Shown here: positions 43,300 through 51,041 of the stretch, piece by piece | How positions within the stretch are numbered: the stretch's first letter is position 1 | Layout: each line of letters starts with the position of its first letter | From: CAVPTL01 sp963708725 | Lineage (GTDB): Bacteria; Actinomycetota; Thermoleophilia; Gaiellales; JAICJC01 | Reading direction: 5' to 3' | DNA: 64,000 nucleotides | NCBI GenBank assembly: GCA_963708725.1 | Contig: CAVPTL010000006.1 | Coordinates: 1 to 64,000 of the forward strand | Program-made: the position numbers and the translations under genes | The notes under the pieces: generated by a model | Told to the model about the DNA's origin: nothing | The model's input: only the letters and a program-made list of their open reading frames with translations | Database searches by the model: none

Positions 43300-43725
43300 T
43301 TAGGCGAAGCGCTCGGCGGCCTGGGACAGCGCGTGCTCGAGGTTCGCGCGCTCTCCTGCCAGCCGGCCGATCGCTCGGGCGAGGCGTTCGTCGCCCTCGG
43401 GTGTGGTGGTGATGTGCACGACGCGGCCATCCACGGCGCCACTGTTTTTCGCAAGCAGGCCGACTCCGACCGCGCGCGAGATCAGATCGGCGACGGTGGT
43501 TTGCGGCATCTGGAGGTCGTTGGCGATCTGTGTCCCCGTGGCGAACCCATCCGTCGCCTCGGCGGAGCGCACCGCGAGCAGCAGCAGGTAGCGCTGTGGG
43601 GTGAGCCCACACGCGCGCACGATCGTGTCGGTCTGCTGCTCGAACCGGCGAAGCGCGAATCGAAATGCGGCGACCGCCAGGATCTCGCTCTCCGCGACTG
43701 TCTGGTGTGTCTGTTTTGCCGGCAT
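43300..43725 (-). CDS. MarR-family transcriptional regulator
   Basis: The 141-residue protein has the MarR winged-helix layout: a first helix for dimerisation, CGLTPQRYLLLLAV, the recognition region TGTQIANDLQMPQTTVADLI, and the wing AKNSGAVDGRVVHITTTPEG. It probably represses itself and the divergent gene at 43811 through the two palindromes lying between them. Confidence 0.88.
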   Translation of the reverse strand: MPAKQTHQTVAESEILAVAAFRFALRRFEQQTDTIVRACGLTPQRYLLLLAVRSAEATDGFATGTQIANDLQMPQTTVADLISRAVGVGLLAKNSGAVDGRVVHITTTPEGDERLARAIGRLAGERANLEHALSQAAERFA

Positions 43726-43736
43726 CTGGCGGATCC

Positions 43737-43780
43737 TACCGTAATACGGTATGGTTAGAGATATACCGTAGTGCGGTATA
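43737..43780. promoter_or_regulatory. Twin palindromic operators, MarR type
   Basis: TACCGTAATACGGTA (43737-43751) is a perfect 15-bp palindrome, and TATACCGTAGTGCGGTATA (43762-43780) is a near-perfect second copy. They share the half-site TACCG, and their centres are 27 bp apart in the gap between the divergent MarR gene and the membrane-protein gene. The placement and symmetry fit binding of two MarR dimers. Confidence 0.8.
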
Positions 43781-43810
43781 AACGGGTGAGCGAGAGAAAG
43801 AGGCCTTCAA

Positions 43811-44512
43811 GTGGCGCACATGGCGACAACATCACGAGCACGACAGCACGTCGCACCGGCACCGACTTCCAGCTCGGGGGCCGATCGCGCCGTGGAGAAG
43901 CTTTCCGGCGAGCTGACCTGGCGAAACCGGTTTTTGTGGCTCGCCGGCGCTCTGGGGTTGGCCACGGTGGTCGGTCTCGGGTGGCGAGCGTCCGAATCGC
44001 GTGTCGGGATTGCCGACCTCGCTCCCCTTCTGGGATTGGCAGCGACCGGGGCGAGCCTCGGTTTGGCGTGGTTGCGGCACCAGGATGCGACGCAGCTGGC
44101 CGAGGATTTGATTCTCATCGACCACCCCGTGGACGAACGCTCAGCCGCTGGTAGGGCGATCGCAAAGCGGATCCGCTCGCTCGAGCGCGATCGATCGCGC
44201 GCCCACCTCGCCGAGGAACTGCGGTGGCAGTTGAGTCTGGCCGAGGAAGCGGCGGAGGCTGAGGCTGCCGGAACGCGGGCAAGGACGATCTCGACGCTGA
44301 ACGCCGACCAGCGCCGGGCGCTACTCGCCAGCCGCGAACGCGTGGGCGAGATGGCCGCCATGGCGGAGTCTGGAGAGGTCGATCCACGCGCGCTGATCCT
44401 GCTCGCCCGCGTGTCCAACCCGAGCCCGGTGTCGGCAGCACGCGATCCCGACTCGGGGGCAACACTTGCCCGCAGGCTCGACCAGGCGTGGACGGTTATC
44501 GGGCCGCTATGA
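43811..44512 (+). CDS. Membrane protein with coiled-coil C-terminus
   Basis: The 233-residue product has a basic N-terminus, two adjacent helices (about residues 41-60 and 67-88), and a long charged helical region (ERDRSRAHLAEELRWQLSLA, EEAAEAEAAGTRARTISTLN) likely to form a coiled coil in the cytoplasm. The start is GTG. It lies directly after the twin MarR-type operators, so it is the likely regulated target. No family is recognised. Confidence 0.7.
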   Translation: MAHMATTSRARQHVAPAPTSSSGADRAVEKLSGELTWRNRFLWLAGALGLATVVGLGWRASESRVGIADLAPLLGLAATGASLGLAWLRHQDATQLAEDLILIDHPVDERSAAGRAIAKRIRSLERDRSRAHLAEELRWQLSLAEEAAEAEAAGTRARTISTLNADQRRALLASRERVGEMAAMAESGEVDPRALILLARVSNPSPVSAARDPDSGATLARRLDQAWTVIGPL

Positions 44513-45214
44513 CGCCTGGATCCGGTCGCGGGCATCGCGCAGGAATCGCAGCGTTACCTCCATCGGATCGGTCTCGCCGGCCAGTTGCGAACGGAGCAGC
44601 GAGGCACCCTTGAAGGTTGCATCGCCGAAGAACTCATCGATACGCCCGGCCCACGGGGAGACGTACACGTAAGGCTCGGAGTGGTGGGCGTCGCCGGGCG
44701 ATCCGCCGTAGGTGCCGCGATGTCCGGTGGCCTGTTGTCCCATGTCGATGGCAGCGTCGAAGTGCTCGGGCCAGATCCGGACGATCGACGCGTCGTCGGC
44801 GGGCGCGGCCTCGGCCCGAAGGGTGTTCAGCGCCGCGGTTACGAACGCATACCACTCGCCCAGCGCGCGGGCTGAGGCGGCGTCGACTGCCAGCGGTGCG
44901 TCGAGATCGCCGTGGGGCGGCACATCGAACTGTTCCTGCTGGGCCACGTCGACGTCGATGCCGACGGCGCTCGCGGCAGCCCTCAGGGTGGTGATCGGTG
45001 CGAGCGCCCCGTTGACCGCGAGCTGGTCGCCATCCACGCCCACCACCTGGCCGTCGAACTCGAACGTCGAGAACCCTCCGGGCGTCGCCCGCAGGATGAT
45101 CTCTCCATTGACCAGCCGCTGAGCGGGCGCGATCACGTACACCGCCAGCCGGTGGAGGGCGTCGGTGGTCTCGCGGTATCGCGCTGGCAGCGGAGTGAGG
45201 GGTGGCGTGGTCAT
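44507..45214 (-). CDS. Conserved hypothetical protein
   Basis: The 235-residue soluble protein has no signal peptide or helices for the membrane. It contains the block RIWPEHFDAAIDMG and the block GGSPGDAHHSEPYVYVSPWA, rich in His, Asp and aromatic residues, which look like a conserved active or binding surface. I do not know a function. Its ATG overlaps the stop of the Crp/Fnr regulator gene (ATGA), so the two are co-translated. It ends convergently with the membrane-protein gene, overlapping it by 6 bp. Confidence 0.75.
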   Translation of the reverse strand: MTTPPLTPLPARYRETTDALHRLAVYVIAPAQRLVNGEIILRATPGGFSTFEFDGQVVGVDGDQLAVNGALAPITTLRAAASAVGIDVDVAQQEQFDVPPHGDLDAPLAVDAASARALGEWYAFVTAALNTLRAEAAPADDASIVRIWPEHFDAAIDMGQQATGHRGTYGGSPGDAHHSEPYVYVSPWAGRIDEFFGDATFKGASLLRSQLAGETDPMEVTLRFLRDARDRIQAS

Positions 45215-45855
45215 CGGGGAGGCGGAGTGCGCCGAATCGTAATCTTTCCGCGCTTGACCTCGACCTGGCCGCTCTCACGGAGGCCGCGGAGTACGCGGCT
45301 GACCGTCAGCCGCGACGTGCCCGCCAGGCCGGCAAGATCGTCCTGGGTGAGTGGGATGACGGCAACGCCGGACCCGGTTTTGTACCGTTTCTCGAGGTCG
45401 TCGAGCAGCTTGCCAACCCGGCGGGGGGCGGGGGTGTAGAGCGCGTCGACAAGGCGGTCGCCGAGGTCGGCGACGCGCCGGGCGAGAAGTTCCACCAGGA
45501 GCGCGTCGAGCGCCGGTCGCTCCCGCCGCAGCCGGTTGAACTCGGTCAGCGACAGCACCCGCGTCTCGCCGGGTTCGAGGGCGCTCACGGTTGCGCTGCG
45601 GACGTGGTCGGGACGCACCAGCGCCATCTCGCCGAACGACTCGCCCGGACCGATCAGCGAGAGCGTCACGTTGTCGCCGAGTGGAGTACTGACTCGGGCC
45701 GCGAAACATCCGCTGCTCACCAGGTGGATCGTGTCGGCCGGATCGTCGCGATGAAACACGACCTCGCCACGCTTGAACGTGCGGCGCCGCGCCGCGGCCA
45801 GGACGAGCCTCGCGTCCTCGTCGCTCAGCACCGAAAGCACCGCCCAGGTTGGCAT
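45211..45855 (-). CDS. Crp/Fnr-family transcriptional regulator
   Basis: The 214-residue protein has an N-terminal cyclic-nucleotide-binding-like domain (VFHRDDPADTIHLVSSGCFA, LIGPGESFGEMALV), a long dimer helix (ALLVELLARRVADLGDRLVD), and a C-terminal winged helix-turn-helix (LTQDDLAGLAGTSRLTVSRVL). The phosphate-cassette pattern GExxxGEMALVR...RSATV is close to cAMP-binding members. There is no Fe-S cysteine cluster. A 16-bp box with Crp-like ends lies 20 bp upstream, shared with the divergent anchored protein, so it may autoregulate. Confidence 0.9.
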   Translation of the reverse strand: MPTWAVLSVLSDEDARLVLAAARRRTFKRGEVVFHRDDPADTIHLVSSGCFAARVSTPLGDNVTLSLIGPGESFGEMALVRPDHVRSATVSALEPGETRVLSLTEFNRLRRERPALDALLVELLARRVADLGDRLVDALYTPAPRRVGKLLDDLEKRYKTGSGVAVIPLTQDDLAGLAGTSRLTVSRVLRGLRESGQVEVKRGKITIRRTPPPR

Positions 45856-45874
45856 CCGCCCAGCCTAGACCATG

Positions 45875-45936
45875 TGTATCGACGGTGACACAACGACCGC
45901 TTCCGCCGAAGCAGACGGGGCTTCCCGACGCTCATA
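45875..45936 (+). promoter_or_regulatory. Shared box between the Crp/Fnr gene and anchored paralogue 2
   Basis: TGTATCGACGGTGACA (45875-45890) and GCTCATA (45930-45936), separated by 39 bp, repeat exactly the arrangement upstream of the paralogue at 6489. The box has TGT-N10-ACA ends, the same outer geometry as the Crp consensus TGTGA-N6-TCACA. GCTCATA lies 44 bp before the start codon at 45981. Binding by the adjacent regulator is inferred. Confidence 0.6.
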
Positions 45937-45980
45937 GGCTGGCTACATCATCTTGACCACATCAAGAGGGGGAGCGTGAA

Positions 45981-46391
45981 ATGAACACCAACACCGGATT
46001 CAAAGCAGCAGTCGTCGTCGTCCTCAGCGCCGTGTCGCTCGCGGTGGCGCCGGCGGCGTTCGCAAAGCCGATCGCGGCATCCACATTGTCGCCCGGCCAG
46101 GTGGTTGCAATCCACGGCCACCACAACCCGGCCCAGAGCTCCGATAGCGCAACCGTCCAGGGCTCGGATAGCAAGGCTCCGTCGGTTCTGCTCTCGCAGG
46201 CAGCGTTGGCACACGCCCGGGGCGGGCCGGCAGATACGCCGATTCAGGTGGCCTCGCAGCCGACCTCATCGAGCTCGAGCTGGAGCGACGCCGCGATCGT
46301 GGTTGCGGTGTTGGCAGTCGTCGCCGGGGTTGTGGGCCTCGGCGCGCTACTGATCGGTGCAACGACTCGTCGCCGCCAGGCGATCGGGTAG
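45981..46391 (+). CDS. Small secreted, C-terminally membrane-anchored protein (paralogue 2)
   Basis: The 136-residue product has a Sec signal peptide (AAVVVVLSAVSLAVAPAAFA, cleavage near residue 27), a Ser/Gln-rich external region with VLLSQAALAH, a membrane helix (AAIVVAVLAVVAGVVGLGAL) and a basic RRRQ tail. It is a paralogue of the protein encoded at 6058-6489, with the same layout and matching upstream box and terminator. GAGGGGGAGCG precedes the ATG. It is divergent from the Crp/Fnr regulator. Function is unknown; a surface or stress protein is possible. Confidence 0.8.
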   Translation: MNTNTGFKAAVVVVLSAVSLAVAPAAFAKPIAASTLSPGQVVAIHGHHNPAQSSDSATVQGSDSKAPSVLLSQAALAHARGGPADTPIQVASQPTSSSSSWSDAAIVVAVLAVVAGVVGLGALLIGATTRRRQAIG

Positions 46392-46414
46392 GGCTGCATC
46401 GACAGTTGGTGGGT

Positions 46415-46442
46415 GCGGCCGCCCTGGGCACAGGGCGGCCGC
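46415..46442 (+). terminator. GC-rich hairpin terminator
   Basis: 12-bp perfect arms (GCGGCCGCCCTG and complement) with a GGCA loop, 24 bp after the stop of anchored paralogue 2. It shares the GCGGCCGCCC stem with the terminator of paralogue 1. Confidence 0.8.
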
Positions 46443-46471
46443 TTCACGTTGAAATGCGGTAGAACTCGTCT

Positions 46472-46717
46472 ATGGCGTCGCGTTGGTCGATCCGTTCGGA
46501 GGACTCGCTGCTCTCGATCGCGTCGTCCGGCTCGATTCTCTCGATCGGATCGGTGGGGTCGATCCTCTCGATCGGATCGATTGGAAGCTCGTGCTCGGTG
46601 GCCTCCATCGGCTCGTTCCTCTCGATCGGATCGGCGCTGTCTTTTCGATCGCGCTGGTCGGTGATGTCGGCGCGCTCGGTGCGCGGGGTGCGGACCGCGG
46701 GTGATCGGCCAGGCTAG
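46472..46717 (+). CDS. Nonapeptide-repeat mini-protein (81 aa)
   Basis: The product consists largely of 9-residue repeats with the pattern x-S-x-x-S-[IV]-x-S-x: ASRWSIRSE, DSLLSIASS, GSILSIGSV, GSILSIGSI, GSSCSVASI, GSFLSIGSA (residues 2-55), followed by a basic Ser/Arg tail. Regular Ser at every third position with Ile/Leu between suggests a small beta-solenoid with stacked Ser ladders. There is no signal peptide. Third codon positions are strongly GC, which favours this strand over the antisense frame. No clear ribosome site is visible, so expression is less certain. Confidence 0.55.
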   Translation: MASRWSIRSEDSLLSIASSGSILSIGSVGSILSIGSIGSSCSVASIGSFLSIGSALSFRSRWSVMSARSVRGVRTAGDRPG

Positions 46718-46847
46718 GGCGCCGGGTACCGCACGAACGACTCGCGCCAGCAGGCGCGAATGAGCGCGCGAAGCCGATAGGCACGGTTACTTTCACCTAT
46801 CGCGGCGCGTGCGAGTGTGCCATGATGGTGGTGTGTCAGGGGGATAC

Positions 46848-48536
46848 GTGAAGGTGAGGGGGCGAGCTGTCGCGGCGATCGTGGCGATGGCGGCGCTGTT
46901 CCTGGTCGCCGTGGGCGGCCCCGCCGAGGCGGCGTCGGGCGGACTCGGCAAGCCGACCTCCACCGGATCGCTTCGGATCGGGGGAACGCTTCGCGACGGT
47001 GCCGTTGTCAGCGCGCGGGGGTTGACGTGGCATCCGATCGCGCTTCCCCATGGGGACAAGATGCTGAGCTTCGGCGTGACCCGAAGCTGGCGAGCATGCT
47101 CCAAGGCGACCGGCAAATGCGTGCCCGCTGCCGATCAGACATCGACTCCGCTGGCAGCCAAGCGCTACGTCGTGGGGCATGCTGATACCGGTCGTCGTTT
47201 GCGGCTGACCGAGACCGCCACCGAGGTGGTCGAGACCGATCCCGCGAACTTCGGCTTCAAGGTGATCCGCTCGTCGGCGACTGTGGTGACCGCGGCGACG
47301 GTCAAGCCGTTCGTGGCCGGCCGCGCACCGAGGAGCAACTTCATCAACGGTGTGCCGGAGCAGCGAACCGGCTCAAACCAGGAGAATTTCCAGGTGGCGC
47401 CCGCCCACTATGCGGCCAAGAACGGCGTCCCCAAAGTCGAGTACCAGGTCGATTCCAAGCCGTGGACGCCGCTTCCGGCCAGCCGCGTGTTTGCCACCGG
47501 CAAGCTGGCCCTGGGTCACCACCTCGTCCGGGTGCGTACCTCCAACCGTGCCGGTACCACGCTGCGAGGCTTTGGCTGGCGGGTCGTCGCCCTACCGCAG
47601 CCGGTCGCGTGCACGCGCTCGGGTGGGTGCTGGTATCCGCAGCATCTCGATAGCAGCGGCCATCCGATGCGATGGGATTGGCAGATCGGGCGGGTCACGC
47701 CACTTCAGCGCACCGGTGCCCGCGCCGTCGACATCTACGACATCGACGGGTTCCTCACGACCTCGGCCGAGATCCACAACATCCACACCAACTGGCAGGC
47801 CAGCACCCTCGCCCATCCCGGCGCCGTCTGTTACCTCGACCTGGCCTGGGAGAACTACCGGCCCGACGCCCACCGGTTCCCGAACTCCACGCTCGGCAAG
47901 GTCTACTACGGCTACGCCAACGAGCGCTGGGTCGACTTCCGGCAACTCAATGCGCTCAAGCCGATGCTGGAGGAGCGCATCAGCATGTGCGCCGCCAAGG
48001 GGTTCGATGCGGTGGAACTGGACGACATCGATAGCTTCGACCCAGCCTCCACCAGCGGCTTCAATCTGACGATGGGTGACACCCAGAACTACCTGGCCTA
48101 CGCCGACAACCTGATCCACCAGCACGGCATGACCGTGATGTGGAAGAACTCGCCTTTGCTCAGCTCGTGGGGCCGCCGCTACACCGATGGCGCGGTGGTC
48201 GAAGAGTGCTACGTCTATAACGAGTGCTTCTCCGCAAACCTGGCGGGAACCAGCCACCTCGGGGTCACGTGCACCGGGGTCAACGGCGCCACGCCCTGCG
48301 GGTGGGACGATTTCACCACCGATACCACCGCAAACCAGCCCACCGGCAAATGGGTGGGCGAGATCGAATACGGCGACGATCAGTTCGTGTGCAACCCCGG
48401 CAAGACGTGCCCGGGCCGCAAGAGCTATGCGGCCTACTGCAACGCGGTGTACGCGCCCAGCTACGGATTCGCGGCGGCAAAGCTCGACGTCGATCTCGAC
48501 GGCAACGTCTTCTTCCCCTGCCCGAACGGCCGCTAG
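46848..48536 (+). CDS. Secreted GH114-like endo-alpha-1,4-polygalactosaminidase
   Basis: The product (562 residues from GTG 46848, after GGGGGAT) has a signal peptide (AAIVAMAALFLVAVGGPAEA), an N-terminal beta-rich region of about 240 residues, and a C-terminal GH114-type TIM barrel. The barrel starts at WDWQIGRVTPLQ and includes VDIYDIDGFL, CYLDLAWENYRPDAHRFP, VELDDIDSFD and VVEECYVYNECF; the Asp/Glu in these motifs are the likely catalytic acids. GH114 enzymes cut galactosamine-rich exopolysaccharide such as Pel. It is convergent with a beta-helix gene. Confidence 0.85.
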   Translation: MKVRGRAVAAIVAMAALFLVAVGGPAEAASGGLGKPTSTGSLRIGGTLRDGAVVSARGLTWHPIALPHGDKMLSFGVTRSWRACSKATGKCVPAADQTSTPLAAKRYVVGHADTGRRLRLTETATEVVETDPANFGFKVIRSSATVVTAATVKPFVAGRAPRSNFINGVPEQRTGSNQENFQVAPAHYAAKNGVPKVEYQVDSKPWTPLPASRVFATGKLALGHHLVRVRTSNRAGTTLRGFGWRVVALPQPVACTRSGGCWYPQHLDSSGHPMRWDWQIGRVTPLQRTGARAVDIYDIDGFLTTSAEIHNIHTNWQASTLAHPGAVCYLDLAWENYRPDAHRFPNSTLGKVYYGYANERWVDFRQLNALKPMLEERISMCAAKGFDAVELDDIDSFDPASTSGFNLTMGDTQNYLAYADNLIHQHGMTVMWKNSPLLSSWGRRYTDGAVVEECYVYNECFSANLAGTSHLGVTCTGVNGATPCGWDDFTTDTTANQPTGKWVGEIEYGDDQFVCNPGKTCPGRKSYAAYCNAVYAPSYGFAAAKLDVDLDGNVFFPCPNGR

Positions 48537-48545
48537 AACTCGGCC

Positions 48546-48574
48546 GGCCCCCCGACCCGAGCGGTCGGGAGGCC
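48546..48574. terminator. Bidirectional hairpin between convergent genes
   Basis: GGCC plus CCCGACC pairs with GGTCGGG plus GGCC around a 5-nt loop, with one internal mismatch. It lies between the stops of the GH114 gene and the beta-helix gene. Confidence 0.7.
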
Positions 48575-48584
48575 AGCTTGTCAG

Positions 48585-49717
48585 TTACCCAGCGTAGGGA
48601 GAAACGTGACCGAATCGGCTGTGCACGCGCACGAACGCGTTGTGGCGCTTGCCGATCACGGTGACGCTACCCGCAGTGAAGATCCCGTAGTGGTTGTCGT
48701 GGATCAGGTTGCCCTTGACGACGACCTTGAGCGGATCGACACTGCCGACGAAGACGCCGGTGGTGAAGGCATCCCCGAAGTCGCCAGTGACGTTGTTGGT
48801 ACCGATGTTGTTGCCGATCACCCTGTTCCCGCCGAAGTGCTGGCCGGGGACGTGGCTGTGGATCGTGACTCCCGCAAGTCCGCTCTGGCGGATACGGTTG
48901 TTGATGACCAGGTTGTTCCACACGGAGCCGCCCGGAACGGGGGAGGCCAGCACAACGCCGGCGCCCGCGCCTTCGGGTGTGGTGGAGCCGTCACCGTTGT
49001 GAACGAGCAGGTTGCCCGCGATCACGTTGTCGAAGGTGCCCTTCGCCCCGGGGACGGTGGAGCCCAGGTGGTCGACGACGATCACGCCGCAGCCCATCGG
49101 GTTGTTCTTGGCGACGTTCCCGACAACCCAATCGTGGGATGCGGTCGCGCCGGGGATGAACGAACCGGCATCGTTGGCGAGCGTAATGCCGCCGCCGGTG
49201 TTGTTGTTGGTCACGTTGCCCTTGACCTTCGACCACGAGCTGCCGTTCAGCGAGATGCCGGTCATGAGCCATTGCCGTTCGACCAGTTGCCGACGATCAG
49301 CGAGTGGTTGGCGAACGAGAAGATCCCGTCCCCCGACGCGCCCGTCACCGAGAATCCACGCACCGTGACCCACGGGGCCGCGATCGTGATGCCGTTGTTT
49401 CCGGCGTCGGCATAGACCGGCGAGTTGGTCTGGTTGACCGGCGAGGACGGGTTGATCTTGGCGTGGTGACCGATCAACGTCAGCGGCTTGGTGACCACCG
49501 CGTCCTCGTTGTACGTGCCGTGGCAAACGACCACGGTGCCGCCTGAGCGGACTTTCGCGATCGCACCGTTGATCGAGGACGTCCACGGCTTGCCGCAGTG
49601 GCCCACGAACACGGTTGACGGCTTGGGTGATGCGCTCGCGGCTCCTGCGAACAGAAATGCCGCGGCGGCTCCCGCTACGCCTATCCCCAAGGCGCGCTTG
49701 AACCAGGACTGCTTCAT
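48585..49717 (-). pseudogene. Secreted right-handed beta-helix protein, split by a frameshift
   Basis: The first part (ATG 49717 to TGA 49262, 151 residues) has a signal peptide ending GAASA. It continues into parallel beta-helix repeats (GGTVVVCHGTYNEDAVVTKP, NNGITIAAPWVTVRGFSVTG, HSLIVGNWSNGNGS). The second part (48585-49265) continues the same repeats in another frame (GISLNGSSWSKVKGNVTNN, GNRVIGNNIGTNN, VVKGNLIHDNHYGIF). The junction is an ATGA, so a second protein could in principle restart there, but it would lack a signal peptide. A single-base indel in one gene of about 377 residues is more likely. A GAAAGGAGCGG ribosome site precedes the first ATG. Confidence 0.75.
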
Positions 49718-50091
49718 GTACCGCTCCTTTCCGTGCCCCCACGGCACGGTGTTGCTTGCGGCCCCAGAGCCCTCCCCTGGAGCCCCTCGGCGGCACACTA
49801 CGCCAACTCGGAGCCGGCGGCCACCGGGTAGTGAACTCGCGTCCAACTGATAACTGTACGAACGCCTGGGTATCCCGCTCCCAGAGCTGGATTGCGGCGT
49901 TTCCTGTGAACGATATTGCGCAAATGTTACGTCGGTTTTGTCACATACAATTCACGTTATCTTCACCGGTCGAATAACGGTGCCTGGCACCGTTATTCAT
50001 GCGGCTGCGGTCGAGCCTCCTGTGAAAGTTGAATTTGGTATTAGCGGAGACGAGCCGTTAGTTACACCCCTCGCTGGGGTAGTTAGAGGGT
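49718..50091. other. Intergenic region with palindromic repeat
   Basis: This 374-bp gap separates two divergent genes. It includes the leader of the beta-helix gene, an AT-rich patch (about 49920-49965) that may hold promoters, and a copy of the GAATAACGG palindrome at 49972. I see no reading frame worth calling. Confidence 0.5.
49972..49998. repeat. Palindromic repeat, GAATAACGG family
   Basis: Perfect 13-bp arms (GAATAACGGTGCC and complement) around one central T. The core is identical to the copy at 56289. This copy lies between two divergent genes, so it cannot be explained as a transcription terminator for either. Confidence 0.85.
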
Positions 50092-50319
50092 ATGGACGAT
50101 GCTGCAAGCGAGATCACGCCCCGAAGTGGTGTGCATACCGAGCACGACCTGCGTTTGCGTCTGCGCTCGTGTGAGGCCCGGCGGGCCCAGCTCGAGCGAG
50201 CCGTCGATGAGGCCTACCGCTTCGCTCACGGCCCGCGTGAGAAAAGCGACCTTCAGCGGCTGAAGGCTGCGCTCGCGGCTGTCAGCCAACTCGCGCCCAG
50301 GAAGCCCGCCGCCGACTAG
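50092..50319 (+). CDS. Small soluble protein (75 aa)
   Basis: A charged, mainly helical product (RLRLRSCEARRAQLERAVDE, KSDLQRLKAALAAVSQL) that may form a coiled coil. AGAGGG lies just before the ATG. There is no membrane segment or known domain. Its stop region overlaps the convergent TatC-like gene by 4 bp. Confidence 0.5.
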   Translation: MDDAASEITPRSGVHTEHDLRLRLRSCEARRAQLERAVDEAYRFAHGPREKSDLQRLKAALAAVSQLAPRKPAAD

Positions 50320-51014
50320 GACTGCTTGTGGGCGTGCGTTGCCAGGCGCACGAGTATCCACGCGGCAGAGCAGAGCACAAGCAGGCCACCGGCTCCGGCA
50401 ACCAGGGGCCATTGGCGAGCTCCGTCGAGCGCCGTGGCTATGGCGATGGCCCCGGTCGCTGCTGCCCATGACCACACGATCCAGCGCGCCGAGGCGACGC
50501 CCATGCTGGCAAGCGCGTACACGGCCGGCAGGGCCGCAACGATACCGGCGGCAAGGACGGTCAACGCGACGAACCCCAGGTACTCCGCCGCTCTCAGCTC
50601 GAAGAAGGTCGACTGTGACCGCATCAGACGGTCGAGCGCGGCCGGGAGGATCACGAACCATCCGAACGCGCCACCCGCGACGAGAGAGGCCGCTGTTGTC
50701 AGGCCGACCGCCGCGGCAGCGCCCCGCCTGACCTGTGTGAACCCCGCGACCACCAACTGGTAGGTCAAGAGTGGGAGGATGACGAGGACGGTGAACTCGA
50801 TCGCGACCGTGAGCTGCAGCCGGTACTCGTCGGTCGGGGAGGTCATGAGGAATGTCAGTGGGTAGGGGTGGGCGTCGATCGCTGGTCGGGCGGCCCAGTC
50901 AAGAATCTGGCGCCACTGCGACAACGCGGTCACGAACACGATCAGCGCCACGCCCGCAGTCACCAGCAGACGCGGGACAAGCCGCGCGTGTGTTGAAGAT
51001 TGCCCGGTTTCCAT
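50316..51014 (-). CDS. TatC-like membrane protein, orphan
   Basis: The product (232 residues from ATG 51014; a GTG at 51020 is possible) has six hydrophobic helices. It resembles TatC, the receptor of the twin-arginine export system: PLTFLMTSPTDEYRLQLTVA matches the first periplasmic region, then LPLLTYQLVVAG and GGAFGWFVILPAALDRL. It is shorter in the cytoplasmic loops than standard TatC, and no tatA or tatB gene is adjacent. It may be a second, specialised TatC or a diverged relative with another role. Confidence 0.7.
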   Translation of the reverse strand: METGQSSTHARLVPRLLVTAGVALIVFVTALSQWRQILDWAARPAIDAHPYPLTFLMTSPTDEYRLQLTVAIEFTVLVILPLLTYQLVVAGFTQVRRGAAAAVGLTTAASLVAGGAFGWFVILPAALDRLMRSQSTFFELRAAEYLGFVALTVLAAGIVAALPAVYALASMGVASARWIVWSWAAATGAIAIATALDGARQWPLVAGAGGLLVLCSAAWILVRLATHAHKQS

Positions 51015-51041
51015 CGCCACTCGAGTGTACGTGCCCGGATA

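Noticed and set aside
46470..46796. Minus-strand 108-codon frame over the nonapeptide-repeat gene
   Set aside because: The 9-residue periodicity and GC-rich third codon positions are on the plus strand.
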